Shown: positions 8,614 to 16,782, counted from the first letter of the stretch. The stretch is 64,000 bases of DNA from DASQPR01 sp963797605 (GCA_963797605.1 CAWCPX010000013.1:124001-188000); one strand, 5' to 3'. Made by a program: numbers and translations. Notes: generated by a model from the letters alone, not told the origin.

Positions 8614-9543
8614 ATGCCCAGAGCAGTGCGATTCGACGAGTACGGCGGGATCGACGTGCTCTACATCGCCGAGGTTCCGATGCCGCAACCGGACGCGCCG
8701 GACACCCACGAGGTCGTCGTCGAGGTCAAAGCGGCCGGCATCAATCCGGGCGAGGCGTCGATCCGCAAAGGACTGCTCGACGCGATGTTCCCCGCCACGT
8801 TCCCGTCCGGCGAGGGCACCGACTTCGCCGGCATCGTGCACTCGATCGGTGACGAGGTGACCGACTTCGCGGTCGGTGACGAGGTCATCGGCTGGTCCGA
8901 GCAGCGTTCGAGCCACGCCGACTACGTCAAGGTGCCGTCCAAGCAGCTCGTCGTGAAGCCGCCGCTGCTCCCGTGGCCGCAGGCCGGTGGGCTGTTCGTC
9001 GTCGCGGTCACCGCGTACGCGGCCGTCCGGGCGATCGCCGTCCAGCCGGGGGAGACGGTGGTCGTGTCGGCGGCGGCCGGCGGTGTCGGCGTGCTGACGG
9101 TCCAACTGCTCAAGATCAAGGGTGCGAACGTGATCGGCATCGCGTCCGCACCGAATCACGCCTGGCTGACGTCGCACGGGGTGACCCCGGTCGCGTACGG
9201 AGACGGGCTGGCCGACCGCGTCCGCGCCCTGGCGCCGCAGGGGATCGACGCCTTCATCGACCTCTTCGGCCCGCAGTACGTCGACCTCGCCATCGAACTC
9301 GGAGTTCCGCCGGACCGCGTCGAGACGATCATCGCGTACGAGGCGGCCGCGAAGTACGGTGCCAAAGCGGACGGCAGCTCGACGGCGTCATCGACCGACG
9401 TGCTCGAGGAGATGGCCGAATACGTGTCGTCGGGGCGGATGGAATTGCCGATCGCGAAGACGTACCCGCTCGACCAGGTTCGGCAGGCGTACGCGGAGCT
9501 GGAGAAACGCCACACGCGCGGGAAGATCGTACTAATTCCCTGA
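8614..9543 (+). CDS. NADP-dependent quinone/alkenal oxidoreductase (MDR family)
   Basis: A zinc-free medium-chain dehydrogenase/reductase of 309 residues, close to the usual 310-330. The N-terminal GroES-like half runs to about residue 120 (KAAGINPGEASIRKG; GTDFAGIV). The Rossmann half carries AAAGGVGVLTVQ (about 150-161), the NADPH-binding motif of quinone oxidoreductases. Catalytic zinc ligands are absent. The start is set by GGAGGAG six bases upstream of the ATG. It stands alone, upstream of the SRPBCC-ArsR operon and in the same direction, and probably reduces quinones or enones; the substrate is not predictable. Confidence 0.85.
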   Translation: MPRAVRFDEYGGIDVLYIAEVPMPQPDAPDTHEVVVEVKAAGINPGEASIRKGLLDAMFPATFPSGEGTDFAGIVHSIGDEVTDFAVGDEVIGWSEQRSSHADYVKVPSKQLVVKPPLLPWPQAGGLFVVAVTAYAAVRAIAVQPGETVVVSAAAGGVGVLTVQLLKIKGANVIGIASAPNHAWLTSHGVTPVAYGDGLADRVRALAPQGIDAFIDLFGPQYVDLAIELGVPPDRVETIIAYEAAAKYGAKADGSSTASSTDVLEEMAEYVSSGRMELPIAKTYPLDQVRQAYAELEKRHTRGKIVLIP

Positions 9544-9552
9544 CACGGATAT

Positions 9553-9613
9553 GCAACCAATGGTTGCGCGATAATCCGTCGTGGGCTAACGTCATACGCA
9601 ACCAAACGTTGCG
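9553..9613. promoter_or_regulatory. Twin GCAAC palindromes, candidate ArsR operators
   Basis: Two related palindromes lie in the 82-bp gap before the SRPBCC gene. GCAACCA-A-TGGTTGC at 9553-9567 has perfect 7-bp arms; CGCAAC-CAAAC-GTTGCG at 9597-9613 has perfect 6-bp arms. Their centres are 45 bp apart, and a GATAAT-like -10 (9570-9575) lies between them. The second palindrome ends two bases before the TGGAGG ribosome binding site. The layout fits binding by the ArsR protein encoded in the same operon. Confidence 0.6.
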
Positions 9614-9625
9614 CATGGAGGCATC

Positions 9626-10087
9626 ATGACGGATATGGAGTTCGGCAGCATCGAACGGGAGATCCACGTCGACGCGCCGCCCGAGATCGTTTTCGACGTC
9701 GTCAGCAGGCCCGAGCACATCGCCCAGTGGTGGACCGACGACGCGTCGTTCGACACGGCTCCGGGTGCGGTGGGCGAGCTGGTCTTCGGCGAGCGGGTCG
9801 ACGTCATCCCGATGACGGTCGTCGACGTGGACCGGCCGCGGCTGTTCTCGTTCCGGTGGGCGTACGCAGACGGCAAGGTCGACGACTCGGCCGGGTCGAT
9901 GCTGGTCACGTTCGAGCTGACACCGTCGGGCGCCGGCACCACGGTGCGGCTCGTCGAAACCGGCTTCCGCGAGATGGGCTGGGAGGCCGCGAAGCTCGAA
10001 GCGGAGTACAACCAGCATGTCGAGGGCTGGGACATTTTCGTGCCCCGGCTCGCCGACTACATCGGGCGGCTGGTGTCGACGCCATGA
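9626..10087 (+). CDS. SRPBCC (AHSA1/START-like) protein
   Basis: A small helix-grip protein of 153 residues. Features typical of the AHSA1-like SRPBCC group are the opening strand EREIHVDAPPEIVFDVVS, then HIAQWWTDDA, the central strand LVTFELTP, and the long C-terminal helix (EMGWEAAKLEAEYNQHVEGWDIF). These proteins bind hydrophobic ligands in a cavity. TGGAGG precedes the ATG. The stop overlaps the ArsR start (ATGA), so the two genes are translationally coupled. SRPBCC-ArsR pairs are common in actinobacteria, and the regulator probably controls its own operon. Confidence 0.85.
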   Translation: MTDMEFGSIEREIHVDAPPEIVFDVVSRPEHIAQWWTDDASFDTAPGAVGELVFGERVDVIPMTVVDVDRPRLFSFRWAYADGKVDDSAGSMLVTFELTPSGAGTTVRLVETGFREMGWEAAKLEAEYNQHVEGWDIFVPRLADYIGRLVSTP

Positions 10088-10470
10088 CGGTCGTCGTCGA
10101 CGACGATCTGTGGTCGGCGATCGGAGACCCGACCCGGCGGCGGATGCTCGACCTGCTTCTGGCCGATGGCGACGGCACGGCCACCAGCCTCAGCGAACGG
10201 CTACCCGTGACGCGGCAGGCCATCGCGAAACATCTCGGCGTGCTCGACCGTGTCGGTCTGGTGCACGGCACGCCTGCCGGCCGGGAGCGCCGCTACCGCG
10301 TCGACGAAGCGCAGCTGGCCCGCGCGGTGGCGCAGTTGTCGTCCGTGGGCGCGGCGTGGGACGGCCGGCTCCAGCGGATCAAGCGGATCGCCGAGGCGAT
10401 CGCTCAGTCGAGGCGTCCAGAAAACATCACGAGGGAATCTTCACGAGGGAAAGAGGAATCGACATGGTAG
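10084..10470 (+). CDS. ArsR-family transcriptional regulator
   Basis: A winged-helix repressor of 128 residues. It has the usual ArsR layout: DDLWSAIGDPTRRRMLDLLL at the start, the recognition helix VTRQAIAKHLGVLDRVGLV at about 39-57, and the wing with GRERRYRV. No metal-binding Cys cluster (ELCVCDL-type) is present, so it is unlikely to sense metals; this subgroup is commonly paired with SRPBCC proteins. The start overlaps the upstream stop by 4 bp and its own stop overlaps the next ATG by 7 bp. The palindromes at 9553-9613 are its likely binding sites. Confidence 0.88.
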   Translation: MTVVVDDDLWSAIGDPTRRRMLDLLLADGDGTATSLSERLPVTRQAIAKHLGVLDRVGLVHGTPAGRERRYRVDEAQLARAVAQLSSVGAAWDGRLQRIKRIAEAIAQSRRPENITRESSRGKEESTW

Positions 10471-10908
10471 ACATCCTGCACCGAGTCGGCGATCAAGTCC
10501 GCTCCGGCCGAGGTCTACTCCGCGTTGACCACCGTCGACGGGCTCGCCGACTGGTGGACGACGAGGACGAAGGGTTCGGGCGATGTGCTCGACGGCGTCT
10601 TGGAGTTCCGTTTCGACGGCGGTGGCTTCGACATGAAGGTCATCGAGCTGGTGCCGGAGAAGCGGGTGCACTGGGAGGTCGTCGGTGGTCCGGAAGAATG
10701 GATCGGCACGCACGTCGAGTGGGAACTGAGCCAGGCCGAGGGATTCACGGTGATCCTCTTCCGCCACGAGGGGTGGCGAGACCCGGTGGAGTTCATGTAC
10801 AGCTGCAGCACGAAATGGGCGACCTTCCTGATGAGCCTGAAGTCGCTGATCGAGACGGGCACGGGCGCGCCCGACCCGCGCGACGTCAAAATCGGCAACT
10901 GGGACTAG
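10464..10908 (+). pseudogene. Second SRPBCC (AHSA1-like) protein, frameshifted
   Basis: An ATG at 10464 overlaps the ArsR stop and has GAGGAA upstream, giving MVDILHRVG. The frame then fails. From 10492 one base further along, it reads IKSAPAEVYSALTTVDGLAD, the expected start of an AHSA1-like domain, and continues open to 10908. Dropping one G at about 10491 (GGC[G]ATC) gives an intact protein of about 147 residues with WWTTRTKG and a long C-terminal helix. The single extra base is either a recent inactivating mutation or a sequencing error; the rest of the gene shows no decay. It is the third gene of the ArsR operon. Confidence 0.75.
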
Positions 10909-10926
10909 GCTCGGGTCGGTTTGCAG

Positions 10927-10976
10927 TGATCCGGAAGGCTTTGCGTTGCTCCCGCCACGTATAGCCTTCCGGATCA
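10927..10976. terminator. Bidirectional terminator hairpin
   Basis: TGATCCGGAAGGCT (10927-10940) and AGCCTTCCGGATCA (10963-10976) are a perfect 14-bp inverted repeat with a 22-nt loop. It lies between two convergent genes (SRPBCC and the HTH gene) and has no T-tract, as is usual for terminators in GC-rich actinobacteria. Confidence 0.75.
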
Positions 10977-10987
10977 ATCCGTCCGGA

Positions 10988-11566
10988 TCACCGAAGTCGG
11001 TCGCGTTGGATCTCGTGGGCGAGCGCTCGCCGCACCGACACCGATTCCGTGATCGTGCCGGCCGGCTTCGTGGGCAGGTCAAGACCACGGCTGATCTCGT
11101 CGTACGCGCGCCTGAACACGGCCGGCAGCACGGCCTCGTGCCCGATCAGGTCCCGTTCGACCAGGCGCCGCAGCTCATCGACGGTCGCGGGGGTGAACCG
11201 TTTCCGGCCGCGCCCGATCGCGTAGACGAACCGGGCGCAGGCCGCGTCCTCGTCGACGGCGTCGGAAATCGCGTCGGCCAACCCCCACAGGCGCCCTTCG
11301 AGCCATGGGATGTCCCGCTGGTCGAGGCCGAGCCGAGGCGGATCGCCGATCTGGTGCTTCCGCACGTGCTTGGAGATCGCCGGTTGACTCACGTCGGTGA
11401 CCTGGGCGATGCGCTCCTGCGTCCAGCCGAGACCGACGAAGACCTTGATCATCTCGGTACGGAGTTTCCGCATCTCCTCGCCCGCGCGGATCACTTCGTT
11501 CATGCCGGCGAGGATCCGCCCGGCCTGGTCTTCCGTCAGCACGTCAGAATCGTCGGCGCGTGTCAC
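10988..11566 (-). CDS. HTH DNA-binding protein, probably translated from a leaderless mRNA
   Basis: A 192-residue protein. Residues about 25-60 carry a helix-turn-helix (IKVFVGLGWTQERIAQVTDV, then SQPAISKHVRKH) of the sigma-70 region 4/MerR-like type. The C-terminal 110 residues are helical and charged, with no family I recognise. The frame extends far upstream without a stop, but the coding pattern begins at the GTG at 11566. TATAGT (11578-11573 on the minus strand) ends six bases before this GTG, so transcription would start at or next to the start codon. It is divergent from the hydrolase and shares the TATAAC-rich gap with it. Confidence 0.65.
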   Translation of the reverse strand: MTRADDSDVLTEDQAGRILAGMNEVIRAGEEMRKLRTEMIKVFVGLGWTQERIAQVTDVSQPAISKHVRKHQIGDPPRLGLDQRDIPWLEGRLWGLADAISDAVDEDAACARFVYAIGRGRKRFTPATVDELRRLVERDLIGHEAVLPAVFRRAYDEISRGLDLPTKPAGTITESVSVRRALAHEIQRDRLR

Positions 11567-11572
11567 GCTGCC

Positions 11573-11604
11573 ACTATAACCCGGTTGTATAACTCGGTTA
11601 TAAC
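11573..11604. promoter_or_regulatory. Shared divergent promoter with three TATAAC-type half sites
   Basis: The 54-bp gap between the HTH gene and the hydrolase contains TATAAC (11575-11580), GTTGTATAAC (11584-11593) and the perfect 8-bp palindrome GTTATAAC (11597-11604), spaced by CCG/TCG. They can act both as -10 elements on either strand and as repeated binding sites for the HTH protein. The hydrolase also has AGGA at 11608-11611. Confidence 0.55.
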
Positions 11605-11620
11605 TGCCAGGATCGGCACT

Positions 11621-12469
11621 ATGCCTACTTTCCACGCCCCAGACGGGACCCGGCTCGCCTACCGGATCATCGGCGACGGCGACCCCCTCGTGTGCGTTCC
11701 GGGTGGCCCCATCGACTCCGCCTACCTGGGCGATCTTGGCGGCCTGAGCGCGTACCGTCGGCTGATTGTTGTAGATCTTCGCGGCACCGGCCGCTCCGCC
11801 CTGCCCGAGGACCCCGCGTCCTACCGATGCGACCGCCAGGTCGACGACATCGAGGCGCTGCGTGCGCATCTCGGGCTGTCGCGGATGGACCTGCTGGCGC
11901 ATTCCGCCGGTGCGAACCTCGCCACGCAGTACGCCGCCCGGCACCCGCGACACGTCGGCACGCTTGTCCTGGTCACCCCCGGCATGCGCGCGGTCGGCAT
12001 CGAGGTCACCGGAGCCATGCGACGCGACCTGGCATGGCGCCGCCACGATGAACCGTGGTTCCCCGACGCGTTCGCGGCGCTGACCCGCATCACGGAGGGC
12101 GCGGGCGACGACTGGGACGCCATCACGCCGTTTTTCTTCGGTCGGTGGGACGCCGCCGCGCAACGCCACCACGCCACGCATCGACCGACGAATGTGGAGG
12201 CGGTGGGCGGCTTCGGTGCCGACGGCGCGTTCACTCCTGACCGCACTCGCGCGGCACTCGCCACGCTGGAGGCGCCGGTGCGGCTGCTCGCCGGGGAATT
12301 CGACCTCAACAGCCCGCCGCAAGCGGTGGCCGAGTTCGCCACGCTTTTCCGCAACGCGAGGCTCGTCGTGCAGCCCGCGGCCGGCCATTATCCGTGGCTC
12401 GATGACGCGAGCCTGTTCACCGCGGCCACGATCCGCTTCTTCGACACGGCAGCGCCAAGATCCGTGTGA
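11621..12469 (+). CDS. Alpha/beta hydrolase (proline iminopeptidase-like)
   Basis: A hydrolase of 282 residues. It shows the full catalytic set: the nucleophile Ser in LAHSAGAN (about 95-102), an Asp in AGEFDLNSP (about 227), and the His in PAAGHYPW (about 252). The oxyanion segment is VCVPGGPID, and LRGTGRS precedes the lid. The HGGPG-like loop is closer to proline iminopeptidases and epoxide-type hydrolases than to lipases. The ATG at 11621 is preferred because coding character starts there, although the frame is open much further upstream. It is probably regulated by the divergent HTH protein. Confidence 0.85.
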   Translation: MPTFHAPDGTRLAYRIIGDGDPLVCVPGGPIDSAYLGDLGGLSAYRRLIVVDLRGTGRSALPEDPASYRCDRQVDDIEALRAHLGLSRMDLLAHSAGANLATQYAARHPRHVGTLVLVTPGMRAVGIEVTGAMRRDLAWRRHDEPWFPDAFAALTRITEGAGDDWDAITPFFFGRWDAAAQRHHATHRPTNVEAVGGFGADGAFTPDRTRAALATLEAPVRLLAGEFDLNSPPQAVAEFATLFRNARLVVQPAAGHYPWLDDASLFTAATIRFFDTAAPRSV

Positions 12470-12477
12470 GCCTGGGT

Positions 12478-12516
12478 GGAGTGCTGTCATTCGGGGACGG
12501 AAGCAGCATCCACTCC
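12478..12516. terminator. Possible terminator between convergent hydrolase and tnaA
   Basis: GGAGTG (12478-12483) pairs with CACTCC (12511-12516), and the adjacent CTG pairs with CAG (12504-12506) across a 4-nt bulge. It lies in the 83-bp gap between convergent genes. The stem is imperfect, so the call is tentative. Confidence 0.35.
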
Positions 12517-12552
12517 ATGATCACGCGGATCCTGGCAGGGCGTGGTGGGTGC

Positions 12553-13944
12553 CTACGCCGCGATCGGCTCCAGTCGCACCTTGAAATGACGCAGCACCGG
12601 CGGAGCCGAGACGATCCGGTAGCCGCTGACGCGTTCCGGGTTCTTGGCGATGTCGCCGAGCACCGCGGCCACGTAATCGAGGTGGCTGTCGGTGTAGACA
12701 CGGCGGGGGATCGCTAACCGGACCAGCTCGAACGGCGCCGGAGACACCAGCTGATGCTGCTCGTCGAGGCCGCCGAGGTAGAGCGATCCCAGTTCGGCGC
12801 AGCGGATGCCGCCGTCGAGATAGAGCTGGCAGCCGAGGGAGTGGCCGGGGAACTGCGCCGGCGTCAGGTGGGGGAGGAGCCGGCCGGCGTTGAGGTAGAG
12901 CGCGTGGATGCCGGCCGGCTGGACCGTGTCGACACCGGCGGCGTTGATCGCCTCCGCGAGCCGGGCGGTCGACGCGGCGCGGGAGCCGAGGTAGGCGGGG
13001 TCGACGACCTCCCGCAATCCCTGGGCTAACCGCTCGATATCGTGCCCGGCCAGGCCGCCATAGGTGGAGAAGCCTTCGGTGGCGATGAGATTTGCCTCGC
13101 AGACCGCGTGCAGTTTCTCGTCCCGCAGGCCGATGAAGCCGCCGACGGCCGCGAGCCCGTCTTTCTTGAGGCTCACCACGCAGCCGTCCGCGTGCTGGAA
13201 CGCCTCGGTCGCGATCTCCCGGGGGCTCCGGTCGTGGTAGCCGGCTTCCCGCTCGCGGACGAGCCACGCGTTCTCGGCGAATCGGGCGGCGTCGAGGAAG
13301 AAGGGCACCCCGTAGCGCCAGCACAACTCGCTCGCCGCCTTGATGTTGGCCATCGAGACCGGCTGCGCGCCGAGACCGTTGTTCGTGATGGTCATCAGCA
13401 CCAGGCCGACCCGCGCGCCTTCCGCGCCGGTGAGCGTCCGCTCCAACGTCTCGAGATCGATGTTGCCCTTGAACGGGTAATCGCTGTCGAGATCGGCCGC
13501 CTCGGCACACGGGATGTCGCGTGCCTCGGCACCGACCAACTCCACGTTGGCGTGCGTGGTGTCGAAGTGGGTGTTGCTGAGGCAGATCTGCCCGGCCTGC
13601 AGCAGGCTGGAGAACAGCACGCGCTCGCCGGCCCGGCCCTGGTGCACCGGCAGGATGAACGGGTAGCCGGTCAGGTCCTGGACCTCGTCGCGGAACCGGA
13701 ACCACGACCGGGCGCCCGCGTACGACTCGTCGCCGAGCGCGGCGGCGGCTTCCTGAGCGTCGGACGTCGCTCCGGTGCCCGAGTCGGAGAGCAGGTCGAT
13801 CGTGATCTGGTCGGCCCGCAGGTTGAACGGGTTGTAACCGGCGTCCGCGATGGCCGCTCGACGCTCGGCGGCGTCCAGGAAGGCGATCGGCTCAACGACC
13901 TTGATCCGGTAGGGCGGCAGCGTCTTTCGTATCTCTTCGGTCAT
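12553..13944 (-). CDS. tnaA: Tryptophanase (tryptophan indole-lyase)
   Basis: A PLP enzyme of about 463 residues in the tryptophanase/tyrosine phenol-lyase family. It cleaves L-tryptophan to indole, pyruvate and ammonia. The PLP lysine lies in SLKKDG (about 258-263). Two residues separate the two activities: tryptophanases have Asp where phenol-lyases have Thr (here HFDTT, about Asp128), and His near the C-terminus where phenol-lyases have Phe (here VLRHFK, about His453). Both favour tryptophanase. I start at the ATG at 13944 because GGAGAG precedes it; the ATG at 13956 lacks a site. It lies 21 bp (9 bp from the longer start) downstream of the prenyltransferase gene in one operon, so it likely supplies indole or acts on a prenylated tryptophan. 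Confidence 0.9.
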   Translation of the reverse strand: MTEEIRKTLPPYRIKVVEPIAFLDAAERRAAIADAGYNPFNLRADQITIDLLSDSGTGATSDAQEAAAALGDESYAGARSWFRFRDEVQDLTGYPFILPVHQGRAGERVLFSSLLQAGQICLSNTHFDTTHANVELVGAEARDIPCAEAADLDSDYPFKGNIDLETLERTLTGAEGARVGLVLMTITNNGLGAQPVSMANIKAASELCWRYGVPFFLDAARFAENAWLVREREAGYHDRSPREIATEAFQHADGCVVSLKKDGLAAVGGFIGLRDEKLHAVCEANLIATEGFSTYGGLAGHDIERLAQGLREVVDPAYLGSRAASTARLAEAINAAGVDTVQPAGIHALYLNAGRLLPHLTPAQFPGHSLGCQLYLDGGIRCAELGSLYLGGLDEQHQLVSPAPFELVRLAIPRRVYTDSHLDYVAAVLGDIAKNPERVSGYRIVSAPPVLRHFKVRLEPIAA

Positions 13945-13965
13945 CGCTCTCTCCATGTGCCGTCA

Positions 13966-15111
13966 TCAGGCGGCGCGGCAACCAGCCGGCTGCTGCGCAT
14001 GATCTTGAGAACTAGGGTGCCATCGTCGCCTCGGCGGGGCGACCCGGTATGCCTCTGCCGACAGGTAGACGGTCAGACCCGGGCGGGGCGGCCCGAGCCG
14101 GAGCGAGACGTGCGCGATGAGACCGACCCCTTCGTCGAGCGGTCGGCCCGCGAGCGCGGCGATGATCCCGTCGAGTTCGTCCACGTCGAATCCGTAGCGA
14201 TCCATCAGCGTGGCGACGCGCTCGCGGGCCTCCGCATCGTCGTTGACGTAGCTGCGGATCGGCACGTAGAGGCTGTAGCCCGCGGGCCGCTCGACGCTTC
14301 CGAGACCGCCGCCGTCGCCGAGAAAGGTGTAGCTGCCGACCAACGGACGGTCCGCGAACGTCTTGGTGCCGCCCGCCGTGAGGCAGAAGTCGGCCAGTTC
14401 GTCGGTGTCGATGCCGGCGACCACTCCGGCCGCGTGGGCGACGTCGCCGATCTCCGCGTCGTGATGGCTGACGTACAGCTTGACCCGGGCATGCGGGCCG
14501 TCGTGCAGGTCGAGCGCGAAGAACGTGAGCCGATCGCCGCGGCCCAATTCCCGGGGCCGGATCGCGCGGGCCAGGGTCGCGTCGTGCGCCCGGCTCAATC
14601 CGAGGCGGCTCATCGCCTCGGCGACGAGGCCGGGTGCCCGCGCGACACCGGTGAGCTCCGGATTGAAATAGACTTTGAATTCGGGCTGCCGCCGATGCCG
14701 GAACACCAGCGAATGCCAGAGTGCGAATCCGCCGGCCGGTGCTTCCGTCGCGAATACGTCACGCATCTCATCGAATTGCGCCGTCGGCAAGCCGAATCGG
14801 GCCGCCTGCCGCGCCACGAATTCGTATGCCGCGGTCATGTTGGTGGCCGCGCTCGGCGCCGCCGCCAGCGATTCTCCGAGAATGCGCACTATCGGGCGTT
14901 CGTTTTCATTGAACGCGACCGAGAATTCGACCGGCGTGTGATCGTCGGCGACTCCGGAAGGCCAGGCCGGCGGCTGCGACAGCGATCGGGAGCCGACGGG
15001 CCCAAGAAGATCAGCCAGCAATGCGCTGGCTGATCGAGGGTCCAGGCCGACCATTTCACATAAGCTGTGCAATTGTTTATCGAGGAACTGTGAAAGGGGC
15101 GGATCCTCCAT
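13966..15111 (-). CDS. Aromatic (indole) prenyltransferase, DMATS/ABBA type
   Basis: A soluble protein of 381 residues. It matches the bacterial DMATS-type prenyltransferases (for example Streptomyces IptA), which transfer a dimethylallyl group to an indole ring and adopt the ABBA barrel. The diphosphate-binding strand pairs appear as EFKVYFNPEL, RVKLYVSHHD and GLTVYLSAEAY, the usual KxY/xxY triplets, and YSLYVPIRSYV lies between them. A tryptophan-indole substrate is inferred from the tryptophanase immediately downstream, a pairing known for the Streptomyces 6-dimethylallylindole pathway. GGAGA lies about 6 bases before the ATG. The last 20 residues (HPSSQDHAQQPAGCRAA) are not typical and may be non-homologous. 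Confidence 0.85.
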   Translation of the reverse strand: MEDPPLSQFLDKQLHSLCEMVGLDPRSASALLADLLGPVGSRSLSQPPAWPSGVADDHTPVEFSVAFNENERPIVRILGESLAAAPSAATNMTAAYEFVARQAARFGLPTAQFDEMRDVFATEAPAGGFALWHSLVFRHRRQPEFKVYFNPELTGVARAPGLVAEAMSRLGLSRAHDATLARAIRPRELGRGDRLTFFALDLHDGPHARVKLYVSHHDAEIGDVAHAAGVVAGIDTDELADFCLTAGGTKTFADRPLVGSYTFLGDGGGLGSVERPAGYSLYVPIRSYVNDDAEARERVATLMDRYGFDVDELDGIIAALAGRPLDEGVGLIAHVSLRLGPPRPGLTVYLSAEAYRVAPPRRRWHPSSQDHAQQPAGCRAA

Positions 15112-15152
15112 ATACGGTCTCCACTCGCGATCGGTCCAACGAATTGAACGAA

Positions 15153-15158
15153 ATTATA
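15153..15158 (-). promoter_or_regulatory. Candidate -10 (TATAAT) of the prenyltransferase operon
   Basis: The 296-bp gap (15112-15407) between cvnD and the prenyltransferase is AT-richer than its surroundings. On the minus strand it holds a perfect TATAAT 42 bp before the prenyltransferase ATG. I see no convincing -35, so an activator may be needed. No gene or strong hairpin is visible in the rest of the gap. Confidence 0.45.
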
Positions 15159-15407
15159 ACTCAGAAGATCGGAATGATTACTCTCCGTCACCAATTCGTG
15201 GCGGCGAATTGCCGGATGCGACGGATTCCGTGGCGCATGATCCGGTCCGCGGCGGCCACTGTGGACCGTCGGACTACGGATCATCCCGGCCGCGTCGGCG
15301 CATTCCGGTCAGAGCATTTTTCCGGTTTGTGAAAATACATGACCACTGCATGACCGGTCGAAACCATACGAGCCGTGACTCGTCGTGGCCGCCACGTCAG
15401 TGCCGAG

Positions 15408-15974
15408 TCAGTGCCTGGAGCCAGTCGGTGCGGGTAACTGCGTCATCGCGTGCTGGACGAGTTTGATCAACGCCTGCTTGCTCGAGAACCGATCGCGGGC
15501 GTCGAACCACACCAGTGGGGCGTTCGGATTGAGCTTCAGCGCCGACCGGATCTCCGCCTCGGTATAGAGGCGTTCGCCGAAGAACATGTTCACCGCCGCG
15601 ACGAACGGGATGCGCCGCCGCTCGAAGTAGTCGATCGCGGAGAAACTGGTGTCCAGACGCCGCGTGTCGACCAGAACGATCGCACCGATGGCGCCCTGCG
15701 CGAGTTCGTCCCACATATACCAGAAGCGGTCCTGGCCGGGCGTCCCGAATATGTACAGCACAATGTCGGAGTTGATGGTGATGCGGCCGAAGTCCAGCGC
15801 GACGGTCGTGGTCGTTTTGCCGGGCACCCCGGCCAGATTGTCCACGCCGACACTGGCCTGAGTCAGCACTTCCTCCGTGGTCAGCGGCGGGATCTCGCTG
15901 ACCGCGCCGACCAAAGTGGTCTTGCCGGTTCCGAAGCCGCCTGCCACAACGACTTTGACCGATTTGCGATCCAC
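15408..15974 (-). CDS. cvnD: Conservon GTPase CvnD
   Basis: A small Ras-like GTPase of 188 residues of the bacterial Roadblock-linked (MglA/CvnD) group. It has the P-loop GGFGTGKTT (residues 12-20), the switch II segment FGTPGQDRF in place of DxxGQ, and a modified base-recognition region (AAVNMFFGE). It is the last of four genes with the fixed conservon order. Conservon proteins form a membrane-associated complex resembling a eukaryotic G-protein-coupled system. The spacing to cvnC is 23 bp. Confidence 0.9.
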   Translation of the reverse strand: MDRKSVKVVVAGGFGTGKTTLVGAVSEIPPLTTEEVLTQASVGVDNLAGVPGKTTTTVALDFGRITINSDIVLYIFGTPGQDRFWYMWDELAQGAIGAIVLVDTRRLDTSFSAIDYFERRRIPFVAAVNMFFGERLYTEAEIRSALKLNPNAPLVWFDARDRFSSKQALIKLVQHAMTQLPAPTGSRH

Positions 15975-15997
15975 AGCTCTCAGTCCCTCTTGTTGTT

Positions 15998-16363
15998 TTA
16001 CAGACTCTCCAGGCGGGCGAGAATCGTTTCCAATATTGCGTAATCCACGACGGGTTCCTGGGCCGGCGCGCCGACCTCCAGGAACCGTCGTTCGAGAAGC
16101 ACGTCCACCAACAGTTTCGTGACGGCGAGCGGGTAGTTCAGGTAGGCGGCGATCTCCGCCACCGACATCCAGTCCCAGCAGCGGTTGACGATCGCCTCGT
16201 ACTCCGGGTCCAACGCCCTCGCGTCCCCGGACCGCGCGATGACCTGCGTGGCGAGGTCCAAGCTGGCGTTGCGCGGCGTGGTACGCCCGTTGAGCAGGAC
16301 GTACAACGGCACGAACCGACCGGAGCCGCCCTCGTCGTCACTGTTCCACGTTGGACGCGTCAC
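15998..16363 (-). CDS. cvnC: Conservon protein CvnC (DUF742)
   Basis: A protein of 121 residues with the DUF742 layout: an N-terminal RFVPLYVLLNGRTTPR segment, then a winged-helix-like region (MSVAEIAAYLNYPLAVTKLL) and ERRFLEV near the end. The GTG at 16363 starts 11 bp after the cvnB stop. In conservons CvnC links the Roadblock protein to the GTPase. A longer open frame upstream of the GTG overlaps cvnB and is not needed. Confidence 0.88.
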   Translation of the reverse strand: MTRPTWNSDDEGGSGRFVPLYVLLNGRTTPRNASLDLATQVIARSGDARALDPEYEAIVNRCWDWMSVAEIAAYLNYPLAVTKLLVDVLLERRFLEVGAPAQEPVVDYAILETILARLESL

Positions 16364-16374
16364 TGGCGGCACCC

Positions 16375-16782
16375 TCAGGAGCCGTCGTGGGCGGATCGCG
16401 CCTCGGAGCCGAGGTACTGGCCGATCCGCGTCACCAGCCGGCTCATCTCGTACGCGACCGTACCCATGTCGACGGTCTGCTCGCATAGCACGGCGAGCCG
16501 CGCGTTCTGCCCGGCGGCGGCGACGAACAGCGTCTGATCGCGATATTCGATCATGACCTGCTGCACCGGGCCGCTGCTGAACCGCCGACCGGTGCCGGCG
16601 GCGAGGCTGTAGAGCGACGAGGAGCCCGCGGCCAGCGTCTCGGCCGAGTCCTGTGGCAGCAACGTGGACTTCTGAATGATCAGCCCGTCGGTGGAGAGAA
16701 CGAGGGCGTACACAACGTTGGGGACCGCCACGAGCTCATCCAGCATCCAGGTGAGGTCGTTGTGCGACGTCGTTTCCATCAC
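16375..16782 (-). CDS. cvnB: Conservon Roadblock/LC7 protein CvnB
   Basis: A 135-residue Roadblock/LC7-domain protein (DLTWMLDELVAVPNVVYALVLSTDG, split here by function, is the first helix and strand of the fold; RRFSSGPVQQVMIEY is the central strand). CvnB proteins regulate the GTPase CvnD. The GTG start at 16782 overlaps the cvnA stop by 4 bp (GTGA); the ATG directly after it is an alternative. Order, spacing and overlap show an operon. Confidence 0.9.
   Translation of the reverse strand: MMETTSHNDLTWMLDELVAVPNVVYALVLSTDGLIIQKSTLLPQDSAETLAAGSSSLYSLAAGTGRRFSSGPVQQVMIEYRDQTLFVAAAGQNARLAVLCEQTVDMGTVAYEMSRLVTRIGQYLGSEARSAHDGS

Noticed and set aside
10946..11620. Upstream extension of the alpha/beta hydrolase frame
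   Set aside because: It is antisense to the HTH gene and lacks hydrolase character; the family start is at 11621.
15112..15407. A small gene or regulatory RNA in the gap between cvnD and the prenyltransferase
   Set aside because: No frame with a ribosome binding site and no strong hairpin was found, only a -10 candidate.
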